Shown one piece after another: positions 1 to 11,317 of a DNA stretch of 64,000 nucleotides (positions are counted from its first letter, which is position 1; each line of letters opens with the position of its first letter). Below the pieces are notes generated by a model, which saw nothing but the letters and a program-made list of their open reading frames with translations, was not told the origin of the DNA and ran no database searches. Location: NCBI GenBank assembly GCA_028583685.1, contig JAMXIF010000073.1:6493455-6557454 (forward strand). Direction: 5' to 3'. The stretch is from Petaurus breviceps papuanus (lineage: Eukaryota > Chordata > Mammalia > Diprotodontia > Petauridae). The translations under genes were made by a program, and so were the position numbers.

Positions 1-986
1 CTAAGAGAGAGACTTCTCTGTGATTGTGAAAGAGATGATTGGACTCCTATTTTACCCCAATCAGAATTAGTTAACTAGTGATTTATAGGGGTGGCGACTG
101 TTAGTAATTATCAATATATCACTATATTATGCCTATAATCAATATACATTTAGTCAATCAAATTAGCCAACCAAACAATATACATTTAGTCTTAATTGAT
201 TAATATTATACCTGTTATCATTATACATGTAATTAATCAATTGACATATATATTTAGTTTATCAAAGAGGATAGATTCTTTCCTATAAAAGGAGCCCAGA
301 CTCTTGTAAAAAGCATCAAACCTTTCAGGAAAGGCACCAAACTGTATGTGCATAATCAGAAGGTCACTAACTCAGAAGTTCACTTGCCAAATCATCGGAA
401 GCCATCCAGAGGACCACTACCCTCCCTCCGGCTGAGCAGAGGACCAAGCCCAGCATGACAGGTTTGATTCAATTCCATGGCAAGTTTCCTTACCGTTCGT
501 TCCATTGACCCTCTACTCTTCATCACCTCTTTATTGGCCAACATGAGGAGATGGCTATGAGCGTTTGGCCAATGAGCGACCCCGGTTGCTGGGCTATGGC
601 CTGCTCTTCTACTGGCCCTTCAGCCTATGCAGATACGTTGATATCCGCTCATCAGTCCAATGCCATGAATCTGCTTCTTGGTTTTGGAAGGACATCCAGG
701 AAGATCCAGATAGGTCTGTTAAGGTCTGTTTACATGACTGTCTGCCAATCAGTGAGATTCTGTATTTTGTGTATTTTGGGCCTGCTCCACCTGTATTGTC
801 CGGGTAATAAGCACTATAAAACTAAGGTCCTATAAGAAAGGTGCATCTCAGATCATGAGCAAGGTCCGAGGTCTCATTCATTAAAGGGGGCCAAGTCCTT
901 TAAATAAATGGTTATTGGCTCAAAGTTCTGCCTCAGGGGTTTTTCTTGCAGATTGGACTTGTTTTTGGCCTCCAATTGTCACAGGG
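1..986 (+). mobile_element. LTR-like sequence, probably retroviral
   Basis: Has the layout of a long LTR: a TATA-like cctataaaagga near 281, an actataaaac near 810, AATAAA near 903 and a T-rich segment ending in ...gtcaca. A start at TGTTAG near 110 is possible. It does not resemble the LTR at 5421, so it may belong to another element. Ends unresolved. Confidence 0.4.
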
Positions 987-1201
987 CAATCTCGTAAGTC
1001 ATGCCCATTATCCCCATGGCTCTTGTTGAAGATGTCTCCTTGCTCATGCAGGGAAAAGAGGTGTCTGCTCTAGTCTACACCAATGCCACACTCTGAGTTT
1101 TAACCCTCTGCTTCCCCACTCCTGCCCCCCAGAATCAAGAGTCTATCTCAGTTATGGGAATTGCTAATAAGACCATCGTAGTTCAGAACACTCTTCCTTT
1201 T

Positions 1202-1502
1202 TTTTTTATAAGCAATCAGGGTTAAGTAACTTGCTCAAGGTTACACGGCCAGTTATTTCTGGGTGTGGTGCTAAGTATCTGAGCCCGGATTTGATCCCCA
1301 GGTCATCCCGACACTGGAGCCGGTGCTCTTACTCGCTAAGCCACCTGGCCACCCTTAACCAATTAGGGTTAAGTAACTTGCTCAAGGTTACACAGCCAGG
1401 TGTTTCTGGGTGTGGTGCTGAGTGTCTGAGCCCAGGATTTGATCCCCAGGTCATTCCAACACTGGAGCCGGTGCTCTTACTCGCTGTGCTACCTGGCTAC
1501 CC
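1202..1502 (-). mobile_element. Dimeric tRNA-type SINE, copy 1
   Basis: Two head-to-tail monomers of the same SINE in reverse orientation: 3' monomer 1202-1354 (with the T-run that is its poly-A tail) and 5' monomer 1355-1502. One 18-bp target duplication, CAGAACACTCTTCCTTTT, flanks the pair at 1184-1201 and 1503-1520, and no duplication lies between the monomers. It sits in the retroviral protease remnant. Confidence 0.85.
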
Positions 1503-2945
1503 CAGAACACTCTTCCTTTTAACTGGAAGGATTGGTGCCTTTCATCCTTTTGTCCTGGCCCCTGAAGTCCCAATCACTCACTTCTAGGGTGTGATCTGCT
1601 CCATAAACTACAGGACACTATTTCATTTGACTCAAGAGGAACCACGTCCTTGTGTCTTTTATCCCTAACACCCTCTACATCTGAGAGTTCCCCCATTCCT
1701 TTAGGTTTCTTTTTCTTAACCCCTTCTGATCATCCAGGTCTTAACCAAGTTCCCTCCAGCATCTGGGCTTCAGATGCTGCCAAAACTGAGCGTTATCAGT
1801 GCCTCACCTATTGTTGTACAGTTGGACACATCTAAATCTTTCCCATTCATACATCAATACCCACTTAGCACTGAGGCCACTGATGGAGTTCGATCCCTCA
1901 ATGATGCTTATCTATCTAAGGGCCTCATTATTCCCTATACTTCCCCGGTGAACACACCCATCTTTCCAGTTCTTAGGCCTGGTAGATGAGGCTGGTGACT
2001 TGTGCGTGAACTCCAAGCAGTTAATGCTCTTCTAATACCCAGAGAACATGTTGTCCCAAACCCCAACACTCTGCTTAACCTTCTACTGCCCTGGCACACT
2101 CACTTCATGGTGTGTAAACTCTGTAGTGCCTTCTTTTCAATCCAAATTGCCCATGAAAGTCAATTAATTTTTGCTTTTACCTGGGAGGGATGCCAATACA
2201 GCTAGACTATCCTTTCTCAGGGACTCATTGAGTTACCATTCTATTTCTCACAGATATTAAAACAAGATCTATCCTCATTAGATTTAAGGACTCTGACTTC
2301 CTCCATTATGTTGATGACCTCTTTTGTTTCCCCTCCTAAGATATTTCTCTTCAGGACTCTGTATACCCCCTTAATGGTTTAATAGCAAGAGGCCATAAGA
2401 TATATAGGGACAAACTCCAGTTTGCTCTCCCTTCTTTAAAGAGCCTAGGGCATTATCTCTCTGCCTCTGGCCTTTGCCTAGACTCCTCCCATCTTAAAGC
2501 TATCTCTGGATCCCTGACTTTACAGGTATTGTCCACCCCCTTTATGACTTACTAAATATTCTGTACTGGAGCCTTTGGCTCTCTCCCCTGAAGCTCAAAA
2601 TTCCTTTGATTCTTTGAAATCTGCCCTTTAACACCCACCACCTCTAGACCTTCACAAGATTCTCTCCCATTTGATTAATTTATCTTTAAGAAAGGAGGGA
2701 ATGCAGTTGGTATACTAACACAAAAACATGGGGAAAACTTGTTCCATGGGATACTATAGTAAAACTTTGGACAATGTTGCTAAAGGTCCCCCAGGCGGTC
2801 TCCAGATAATAGTAGCACAGCTGTCCTTGTCTCTGCCACAGAGGACGTTTGTCTTGACTCTCCCTTAATGCAGGTACCCCATGCAGTTGAAACACTCCTA
2901 AATTCACACCATACTCAGCATTTGTCCTCTAGTAGGCTAACCAAC

Positions 2946-3478
2946 TGTAGCAGTAAGCACCCCAAGCGTCCCCAGGGTTTGCTGCCAACACAGGTTCTTA
3001 GATCTGCTTTGTTAAAGGAAAGCAACTCAAAATGGGTTAACAAGCTTACTTTAATCAGTCAAACATTTGTATCATTTACCTAGTTCAGGGGAAAAAGGTC
3101 AGCACCCTGAACTTCAGAATATACAGACAGAATTATCAAGATAGAGAAACAGATCAAGGAGACAGTTTTCCAAACTGTCCAACCATTACATCCATACCAA
3201 ATCAACATCTGGGTTTTTCAAAGCCGAGGGGGGGCTCTCAACAATGGCTTCCCAGAATCTCATTGATCAAATCACAGAACACTTCTCAAAGTGAGCCCCA
3301 AAACAAAGCTACACATCAGCACTTATATAGCCTTCTCCTGGCTCAGAGAATGTAACAACCTTTTGGACCCACTGGCCAATCAAAAAGTATCTACTGAAAA
3401 ACAAGCCTCCCACCCCAGGCTCCAGGTGCACTTTAGCTTAGGGGCAGGGAAGATCTTTAAATTTGCATTTCCATTACA
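2946..3478 (-). mobile_element. Solo LTR, copy 1 of a family seen twice
   Basis: 533 bp, TG...CA ends (read on the minus strand TGTAAT...GCTACA), with a perfect 5-bp target duplication CCAAC at 2941-2945 and 3479-3483. On the minus strand it has a CTATATAAG TATA box and an ATTAAA-type signal. It is closely related over its full length to 60481-61014. It lies inside the retroviral pol remnant, so it is younger than that. Solo LTR, no internal part. Confidence 0.88.
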
Positions 3479-3854
3479 CCAACCTTGAAGTGACTCCATT
3501 ATCCAAGCCTAATCTGACCATCAAAAGTATAAACACTCAATCTTGCCATCTATCTACTTGGGGTGGAAAGTGAGGGTGAGACTTTAGAGCATGACTGTGT
3601 ACTTTATCTGGATGTCTTGCCTTCTGCCTGAAGGAGCCCCCCTAAGAGGGAGAAGGCTTTGACTTGTATACTGATGGATCTTGCCTCAGAAATGAGGAAG
3701 CAGACTTCGTTGCCAGTTATGGCATCACCACCACCACAGAAGTGGTTGAAGCTTCATCATTTCTTGACATCCATTTGGCAATGATGGGATGCTTGGGTGC
3801 TTGTGCTTGGACCCCAGTTCCAAAATCATATTTCTCCCTAGCTTCAAAACATTA

Positions 3855-4345
3855 TGCCTGACAGTTGCCTCCCCAGCCCAAGGACACTATGCCTAATAAC
3901 TTATGAGTGCCCCCAATAAAACAAATTATCTTTCCCCATCACAAGAACAAGCTGACCTCTGAAGAAATTCTCTTGTAAAAACAGTAGTATTTTGTAATCA
4001 TATAATTACCACGTATTGATTTCCAAAGTTATCATATTCAATCCAGAGATCAATTTATAGACATCAACTCTCAAAGCTATCTTGCTACAGACATAACAGA
4101 CCAAAATACATCCCTGAGAAACCCCTTCCCCTGGTTTCCAGCAATGAATGAGTCCTATGACCAAGGTTATAAGTTATCACCTAATTAGCATATCTTCCAG
4201 AAAAGCCACTACTTTTCCTATATAAGCTTTAGCATCATTCCAATTAAATTGCAAGTTCCTTAAGGAATTCTGCCCTCCATACTGGCCTTACAATAAACCT
4301 TTGCCAACTTGATTTAAAGAATGTTTGAGTCCATGAATTCATTTC
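3855..4345 (+). mobile_element. LTR-like block inside the fossil retrovirus
   Basis: Separates the RNase H remnant from the integrase remnant. It has a CCTATATAAGC TATA box at 4217 and AATAAA at 4291 followed by a T-rich end, the order expected of a U3-R-U5 unit. Exact ends and target duplication not resolved. Confidence 0.45.
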
Positions 4346-5420
4346 AAACGACCCCCTCTCCTGTACTCTGGTCTTTGTAGGATCCTTAAACCTCTCAAAC
4401 CGCATCAATATCAGGGACTTACCAATTTTTCTCACAGTCCTATTCTTTAGAAATTCTAATAGAGACTCAGCCCCTTATCCAACATGGTGACTGGCTCTAA
4501 TGGAAATGTCACCTCCAAAACATTCCTTGGAGCCATGGTGGAAAGGTCCCTTTTGAAGTCTTGTTCACCAGCCCCACTGCAGCCAAACTCTGGGGAGTAG
4601 AGTCCTGGATCCACCTGTCACATCTCAAAAGAGCAGTACAGTTTACCTGGATTGTGGAAACCAAATGTGATCTGATCCTAAAAATTAAACAGGATCCAAA
4701 GCAACTGACATCTGAGGGAGACGGCTGTTCCCAAGACACCCAGGCAGATGATAGCAGATGTAGTCAACCAACCCAAGAAACTGGACGTGGGCTTAGGTTT
4801 GCAGTTACTCCCTCTATAAATTAAATCTTTTCTTTCTCCTTCCTATTGCCCTCTCAATCTCAATATTTCTGGAAGTAGCAGGTTTTTTTTTCTTTCACTT
4901 TACATTATACTTATCTCCCTAAGTTGTAATTAGTGAAATTTTTCTATTTAAGGTAAAAATTCCTGGGACTGTAATTTGTTTGGAATAGTTAGCTAAATTG
5001 TCACAAAGCCAATCATAGAAAATGGCATGTGCAGCAGTCAGAGGACTGCTAAGATGGATATTTGTGCCTGAGAAAGGTTGTGGAGATGACCTAGGACACA
5101 GACTAGGTAGGATCCTCCTGGCTCTATTTCTCCACTGTGCTGTTCCTTTCTGAAAAGGAAAAGTCCCCACCTGGTTAATCCTAAGCCTTGTTTTTAACAC
5201 TCTTTGACTACATGATTGGCTGTCAGATACGACTCATACCTGGAATGAAACAGAGCTAAGGGAATCTTTTTCCAACAGAGCTAAGGGAGTTCCCCCCCTC
5301 TTTTTCCTTGTATAGCAAATTTCTATAATCAAGAAGTTATGTTTAATCAGAATCATATTTCAGATGAATGTTCCTCATCAGTCTTCAGGGTTCTTCCGAA
5401 CTTTGACAAAAAGGAGGGAA

Positions 5421-5965
5421 TGTGAAGGGAATTGTGATTTTCACATTAATTGATATGATATGTATCAACTTACTAATAATTTAGATTTCTCAGGAGATTC
5501 TGACTTGGGAGTCAGAGACTTACAGTGCAGCTTGAAATGATCAATCAAACCCTTGGCAATACTTTCACAGTCACTACATTCCTGTGCCTGTGTATGTTAA
5601 GTGAAATGAAAGTAGAACCTGTTCCTGTCACAGAACTCTTGTGCTATACCCCACTAAGTAATAATCCCTAAACACTTGAAACAATAATGTTCCCATAGAA
5701 CACCTGTATTATGGACTCATGGGCTTGTCATGGGAAACTACTCAGGTCCTGGAAATGAGTGTGTGTAATCCACCTTCTCCACAACACTCCCACTTTTTTC
5801 TACTTGTGATTTATGTATATAACCTGTGTCTTTACTCCAGCATAAAGAGAATTCCTCACTCTGAAACTGATCAATTAAACCTTACTTGTTTCCTGGCACT
5901 CCTATCTCTACAGGTCTGCTTTTGTAGCTCCCGTCCAGAGCACATTGCAAATTCGGCTAACACAG
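5421..5965 (+). repeat. 3' LTR of the fossil class I-like retrovirus
   Basis: Starts TGTGAAGG directly after the polypurine tract aaaaaggagggaa. It has a TATA-like gtatataacc near 5816 and an ATTAAA near 5874, and probably ends near ggctaacaca at 5955-5965. No matching 5' copy is seen in the window. Confidence 0.55.
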
Positions 5966-6200
5966 GCTTCTTGTGCCAGTGGCTACATGTCCTGTTTGTT
6001 TACCTGGTATTATGCTGATGTTGCCCTGCAGCCCACAGGGGACCCTCATGCTTCGTGCTGTTCTTAGGGGTTGGGATGGGTGGTGGCTGGGGCTGCTAGA
6101 AGCCAGAGGGGTCTGGAAGCTTTCCTGGTGCTGAGCTGGGATCATAGTTGGGGTGTCTGGCATGTGCTAAGATCTGGTGGGGTGTTTCTGAGTTTCCCCA

Positions 6201-6394
6201 GGGCTTCACTGAGGCACCTGGAAGATATCTGTTTGCCTGGGGCTGCACTGAAGCTCATGGAGGATGCCTGCTTACCCAGAACCTCACTGGAGCACATGGA
6301 AAATGCCTGCCCATCAGAAGATTCACCAAAGCACACAGAGCTCCAGCCAACAGAGGCAACATTGAAGCACAGGGAGTTCTAGCTGCCTGCCCAC
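6201..6394 (+). repeat. Degenerate 39-bp tandem repeat, about 5 units
   Basis: Units at 6201-6239, 6240-6278, 6279-6317, 6318-6356 and 6357-6394. The core is ..TTCACTGAAGCACATGGA.. followed by ..ATGCCTG... The unit is 13 codons long and one frame is open across all units (from 6071 to 6382), giving a loose 13-residue repeat of the form LxHxEDxCLP. Coding is not supported otherwise; most simply a decayed minisatellite. Confidence 0.6.
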
Positions 6395-6859
6395 CTGCTC
6401 TACCACACTGGGACTCAGGATCGCCCACTGGTTTGCTGAAATGGGGACTGCCACTGGCCCACTGGGATGCTTCTTGTCCTGGAACCTATGACTATTTTAG
6501 AAATGAGTTATACAACTCCTTGCTATGCTTTTTTTCCTATTTGTTTTAGGAGTTACACATTCAAAGTCTTTGAAGAGTGTATCATATTTTCCCAAAGTAT
6601 TATATATGAAAATATGTAAAGCAAACTTTTAAGATTTAAAATGCCTCCCAAATTTAAGAAGACTGCTACTTAGTTTGTCCTTTGGTAACTGTTCTTTTAT
6701 TTTCTCTTAAGTTCATCTTAATTTCTGTTAGATGCATCAATTATTCATTCTGAAGGCATGTTTCTCTCTCCTTATGATTCTGAAATAGGAGATTAGTGCT
6801 ATTGGTAAAATGAGGGTGTATCCAATATGAGACACTTTTCAGGAGGCCCCTAAGAGTCT

Positions 6860-7337
6860 TGGAAGTGTTGAGTGACGTGAGACTCCATGCTACAATACTG
6901 GGTAAACTGAGGAATGCTCCCCAAAGGAAATCTCTTTCCACAAAGGGGATACAACCAGAGAGTATACAGGCCAGTCCTGGGAAATCCAAATTCCTCTTTT
7001 CCCCAGAGGCAAAGAAAACCAGAGGGAGACAAAGCCTGTGAAGAAAATCAAGAGTTATCTTTATTAAACAGGTAGCGTGTGATTGCGTGGAACAACAGCC
7101 TAATGCTAAAACAGCTCATTTGGGGGAAATCATGAACATAGTTCATATTATTTTCAGACAAAGGAAGGTGAGGAATGGGCTGGTCTGAGGAGGAAATGGC
7201 GCATGTTATAGACTGAAAACTCCGGACGTGGGGGAAAGGAGGAGTGCCAAGAAGTGGGGGGAATGGGAACTCAAGGTGCAAAGATGCTGGCCCCTTGATG
7301 AATTAAACAGAACACACAAGATAGTCACAATGACATC
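6860..7337 (-). mobile_element. Possible LTR on the minus strand, split by HAL1
   Basis: Read on the minus strand it has TTTAATAAAG near 7065 followed by a T-rich stretch, as in an R-U5 segment. It would resume after the HAL1 insertion at 10237 and run to about 10550. No ends or target duplication found; weak. Confidence 0.25.
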
Positions 7338-8056
7338 AAGAATCCAAATATAAGAGGGCACAGCAAAGATGGCAGAGTAGAAACAGGACCTTCACGGCTC
7401 CGGCTCTGGCTCTTACTACCTCCAATCCATGTAAAAGGGGACTCTGAACAAACTTTGGAGCTACAGAACCCACAAAATGACAAAGAGAAGCTAACCTCCC
7501 TCTGAGGACAGCCTGGCAGCATGGCAGGAATCGCCGAGAGCAGTGCTCTGGGAGCCAAGCCGAGCCCCACGCCTGAGATTTTAGCTCCAGGGAAGGCCTG
7601 ACCAGCCTCCGGCCAGAGGGACTCCAGATCACCAGCAACTGTGGCAGTCCAAAATTATCAACATGTAGATGCTAAGGACAAAGTGAGAGGTCAGTGCAGT
7701 GTGGACTTTGGGAGTCCACTAGTTGGGAGTGTGTTGGCTTTTGCCCCCAGAGGGAGAAGCCACTGAGGGCTGCGGCTGCAGCCACATGGCAGCTTCAGCT
7801 CCTGGCCGGCAGAGTGTAGGGGGACCAAGGAACCAGTCTGAGGGGTAATCGCTCTTGCTTTAACCTGACTGGATCTGGATTGAGGACTAGGGTGGAGGGC
7901 CTAGGGTGTGTGACCAGCTTGCCAGAGCATGTGGATGCCTCAGAGAGAGCACCCAACAAAAACCTCCAGCAGCTGAGAAAACTCCAGCATTTGGGACGAA
8001 GCTCCCCTATCTGGTGGCAGAGTCCTACTGTGGCAAAAAGCCCAAGGGTCAAGTAA

Positions 8057-9086
8057 TTGAGTGGCATAATGAGTAAACGAGGGGAGCAAAGCAAACAGAG
8101 GAATCCAACATTAGACTCCTATTTTGGGGACAAAAAGGATCAAAGCATGGCACGGGAGGAAGATAGTGAAGTCAGAATTCCTGTACCAAAAGCTTCCAAG
8201 AAAAATACAAGCTGGTTACAGGCCATAGAGGATCTTAAGAAGCAAATAAGAGAAGTGGAGGAAAAATTGGGAAGAGAAATGAGAATGATGCAAGAAAATT
8301 ATGAAATGAGACTCAACAAACTTACTGAAGAAAATAACCCCTTAAAAATTAGACTAACTCAAATGGCAAAAGAGGCTCAAAAATTCAATGAGGAGAAGAA
8401 TGTCTTAAAAAGCTGAATTTGCCAGGTGGAAAAAAAATCTCAAAAGCTCACTGAAGAGAATCATTCCTTCAGAATTAGATTGGAGCAAATGGAAGCTAGT
8501 GACTTTATGAGAAAACAAGATACTATTAAATAGATCCAAACAAATGAAAAAATAGAAGGCAATGTGAAATATCTCATTGGGAAAATGACTGACCTGGAAA
8601 ATAGGTGAAGGAGAGATAATTTAAAAATTATTGTACTACCTAAAAGCCATGATCAAAAAAAGAACCTATTAATCACCCTTCAAGAAATTCTCAAGGAAAA
8701 TTGCCCTGATGTTTTAGAACCAGAGGGCAAAATAGAGGTTGAAAGAATCCACCAATCACCTCCTGAAAAAGATCCCAAAAAGAAACTCCTAGGAATATTA
8801 TAGCCAGGTTCCGGAATTCCCAGGTCAAGGAGAAAATATTACAAGCAATGAGGAAGAAACAATTTGAATATTGTGGAAATACAATCGGGATAACTCAGGA
8901 TCTGTCAGCTTCTACACTGAGGGATCAAAGGGCTTGGAATGTGATATTCTGGAGGCAAAGGAGGTGGGATTAAAACCAAGAGTCACCTACCCAGCAAAAC
9001 TGAGTATCATGTTTCAGGGGAAAATATGGTCATTCAATGGAATAGAGGACTTTCAAGCATTTTTGATGAAAAAAAATCAGAGTTGA
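8057..9086 (+). pseudogene. HAL1/L1 ORF1-like coding remnant
   Basis: Starts MSGIMSKRGEQSKQRNPTLD and reads open for 119 codons to a TGA at 8414-8416. The part from residue 50 on is a strongly charged heptad-like coiled coil (LKKQIREVEEKLGREMRM), the trimerisation region of L1 ORF1p. Further pieces follow after stops and frameshifts: an RRM-like LKIIVLPKSHDQKKN stretch near 8620, and in another frame (8871-9086) an ORF1p C-terminal domain with YPAKLSIMFQGKIWSFNGIE. Not functional as it stands. Confidence 0.8.
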
Positions 9087-9912
9087 ATAGAAAATTTGAC
9101 ATTCAGATACACAAAGCAAGAGAAGCATGAGAAGGTAAACATGGAAAAGAAATCATAAGAAACTTAATCAGATTTGAACTATTAACATTCCTACATGGAA
9201 AAACAATAATTATAACTGATGAAACTTTTCTTAGTATGAAAATAGTTGAAGGGAATAGAAACTTATATGTGTGTGTGTGTGTCTATATCGGAGGGTATAC
9301 AGGCATATGAATACATGTGTGAATGTGTGTATATATGTTTACAGGTATACATAGATAGAGGGCACAGGGCCAATTTAATAGAAAGTAATGATACTTAAAA
9401 GGTGAACTTAAGAGGTGAGAGAAGAATATAATGAGAGGAGATGGGGAGAGACAGAATGGGGTAAACTATCTCATATAGAAGAGGCAAGGGAAAATTGTTA
9501 CAATGGAGGGGAAGAATAGGAAGGCAAAAGGGAATGGGTCAACCTTATTCTCATTTAATTTGGCTCGGGGAGGGAATTAAATACACACTAAATAGGGTAT
9601 CTCACCATACAGGAGAGTAGGGGGAAAGGGGATGAGAGGGATGATGATGGAGGGGAGAGCAGGCTGGGTGGGAGGGAAGTTGGAAGCACCCACTTTTTAA
9701 AAGGGAAGAGATCAAAGTAGAGAATAGAACAAGTAGGAGGTGGGACAGGAGGGAGGGAAATATAGTCAGTCTTTTACAATATATCTACTATGTTAATGTT
9801 TTGCATTAGCTACACATGTACAACCTACACTGAACTGCTTATCTTCCCAGTGAGGGTTGGTGACAAGGGAGGAAGGGAATGAATCTGGAATTCAAAGTTT
9901 TAAAATTAAATG

Positions 9913-9917
<5 letters not shown>

Positions 9918-9959
<42 letters not shown>
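9918..9959. repeat. (AT)n microsatellite
   Basis: About 20 AT units in the 3' UTR of the HAL1 element. Confidence 0.95.
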
Positions 9960-9961
<2 letters not shown>

Positions 9962-10634
9962 TACTATTTTACATGTAATTGGGAAATAAGATATACAGGC
10001 ACTGGGGCATAGAGATCCACCATGCCCTACAGGAAAAGTCTAAGGAGGTATGGCAGAAGATACGGGAGAGAGCAGATTGGAGGAGGGGATATCCTGTGGG
10101 ACTGCTATTTTGGGGCAGTGGGTAGGGGAAGAACAGGGAGAAAATTTGTAACTCAAAATCTGGCAGAAATTAATGATGTAAACCAGAAGTTAATAAAGCA
10201 TTTGAAAAATGGGGAAAAAAAGAATCCAAGTATAAGGTCCTATAAACAAAGTCCCATAAACTACAAGATAAGCAGAATGTCGGATGTGTCCAGATGATTC
10301 AAAGAATGCAAGGCTAGTTGATAGCTTATCTCCAGAGATTGCTCAAGGCTGCCTTGAATGAAGTCAGCTGCAAGGTAACTGATTCTGCACTTCTGACTAG
10401 GCTTCACTCTTGGTCACTGCAAAGGACTATTGGTTTGTCAAGTTATTCTGTATCCTGATTGGTCAAATCAATCCAATACAGCTTCCCTGGGGAAAATGCA
10501 CTTCCTGCAAAATTCAGTATGGAATATGGGGCATATAATGAACTCAAGAATGTATTTAACAATAATATTGATGGTTTGCTGTTAAATGATGCTACTTCAA
10601 TAACTGAAATGAAAAGAGAGTAAATGGGTAATAT

Positions 10635-10755
10635 TCCTAAAGCATACCTCTGATCATGTCCCTCCCCTGCTCAAAAACTCCAGTTTACCATTAGCATAAA
10701 TTACAAACTCTTCTGTTTAACCTGTATAGCCCCATTATGCTGCATCTGTGTGTGT
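10635..10755 (+). repeat. L2 fragment
   Basis: Contains the L2 3' ORF wording attcctaaagcatacctctg, ccctgctcaaaaactccagt and a lysine-poor 'tagccccat' end. Truncated at the LTR start at 10840. Confidence 0.65.
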
Positions 10756-10839
10756 GTATGTTTACTGAAATCCTTTGTTTGTATAGTGAATTGCCTTAAT
10801 GGTTCTATACATTCCTCTACTTCCTCTATCAATATTTAG

Positions 10840-11317
10840 TGGTAATGGGAATTTGAAGATCTTCCCTGCACATGAATAAGCATAAGGGAATTCAAAGACT
10901 TTCCCTGCTTTGAAAATATACTCTGTCCCCTAATAGGCTAAATGTAATCATATGGAACCTGTCATGGGAGGAGTTTGGTGAAGGGTGGAACAGAGCCTAC
11001 AGGAAGCTGGGAGTCAGAGCAGCTAGACACAGTTGGGAGGAGAGGACACATCCAAGGGAAACAGTTAGGCTTATGAGAAATGCTGGTTTGCCAGAAGGCT
11101 AAAGGATGTTGTGGCTCTCTGTGCTGGTGTGGCTTATTAACATCTTTGCTACTATAATGGAATCAGCTTACTGGTTTGGGGATTTGTTTTTCTGGTGTTT
11201 GACTAAATGTTTTGCTTCTATCTTCTATATGGAGAGTCTGTTATATTTTGTAATCAGGCCTTATGAAGGTATATTTATAGTGATCATGGGTGCTGTGAAT
11301 ATTACATTGAGGCTACA
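10840..11317 (+). mobile_element. 5' LTR of a second fossil retrovirus
   Basis: Starts TGGTAATGGGAATTTGAAGA and ends ...GAGGCTACA, directly followed by a TTTGGTGACAAGGATTGGA primer-binding-site-like sequence. Its first 30 bases and its GCTACA end resemble the solo LTRs at 2946 and 60481, so the three seem to belong to one LTR superfamily. Confidence 0.6.

Larger units (their letters stand above)
1000..5965 (+). mobile_element. Fossil class I-like endogenous retrovirus, broken
   Basis: Recognisable in order: a protease remnant about 1020-1640, reverse transcriptase 1730-2600 (SPVNTPIFPV-like motif and a YVDD motif at 2307-2318), RNase H near 3660-3760 (YTDGSCL), an integrase C-terminal remnant 4370-4720, weak env-like sequence to 5400, a purine-rich tract 5408-5420 and a 3' LTR from 5421. 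No gag is evident. The element is heavily broken with many breaks and carries later insertions: a SINE dimer, a solo LTR at 2946 and an LTR-like block near 3.9-4.3 kb. Family assignment rests on gammaretrovirus-like RT, RNase H and integrase wording. Confidence 0.75.
7355..10219 (+). mobile_element. End-to-end HAL1 (L1-derived, ORF1 only)
   Basis: Flanked by a 17-bp target duplication with one mismatch, AAGAATCCAAATATAAG (7338-7354) and AAGAATCCAAGTATAAG (10220-10236). Layout: about 700-bp 5' UTR beginning gagggcacagcaaagatggc, one ORF1-like region 8057-9085, then a 3' UTR with an AATAAA at 10193 and an A-rich end. There is no trace of reverse transcriptase. That is the HAL1 architecture: a mammalian L1 derivative that lost ORF2 and depends on L1 enzyme. 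A (TG)n and an (AT)n tract lie in the 3' UTR. Confidence 0.85.

Noticed and set aside
551-835. 94-codon open frame near the window start
   Set aside because: Inside an LTR-like sequence, no recognisable protein and a competing frame overlaps it.
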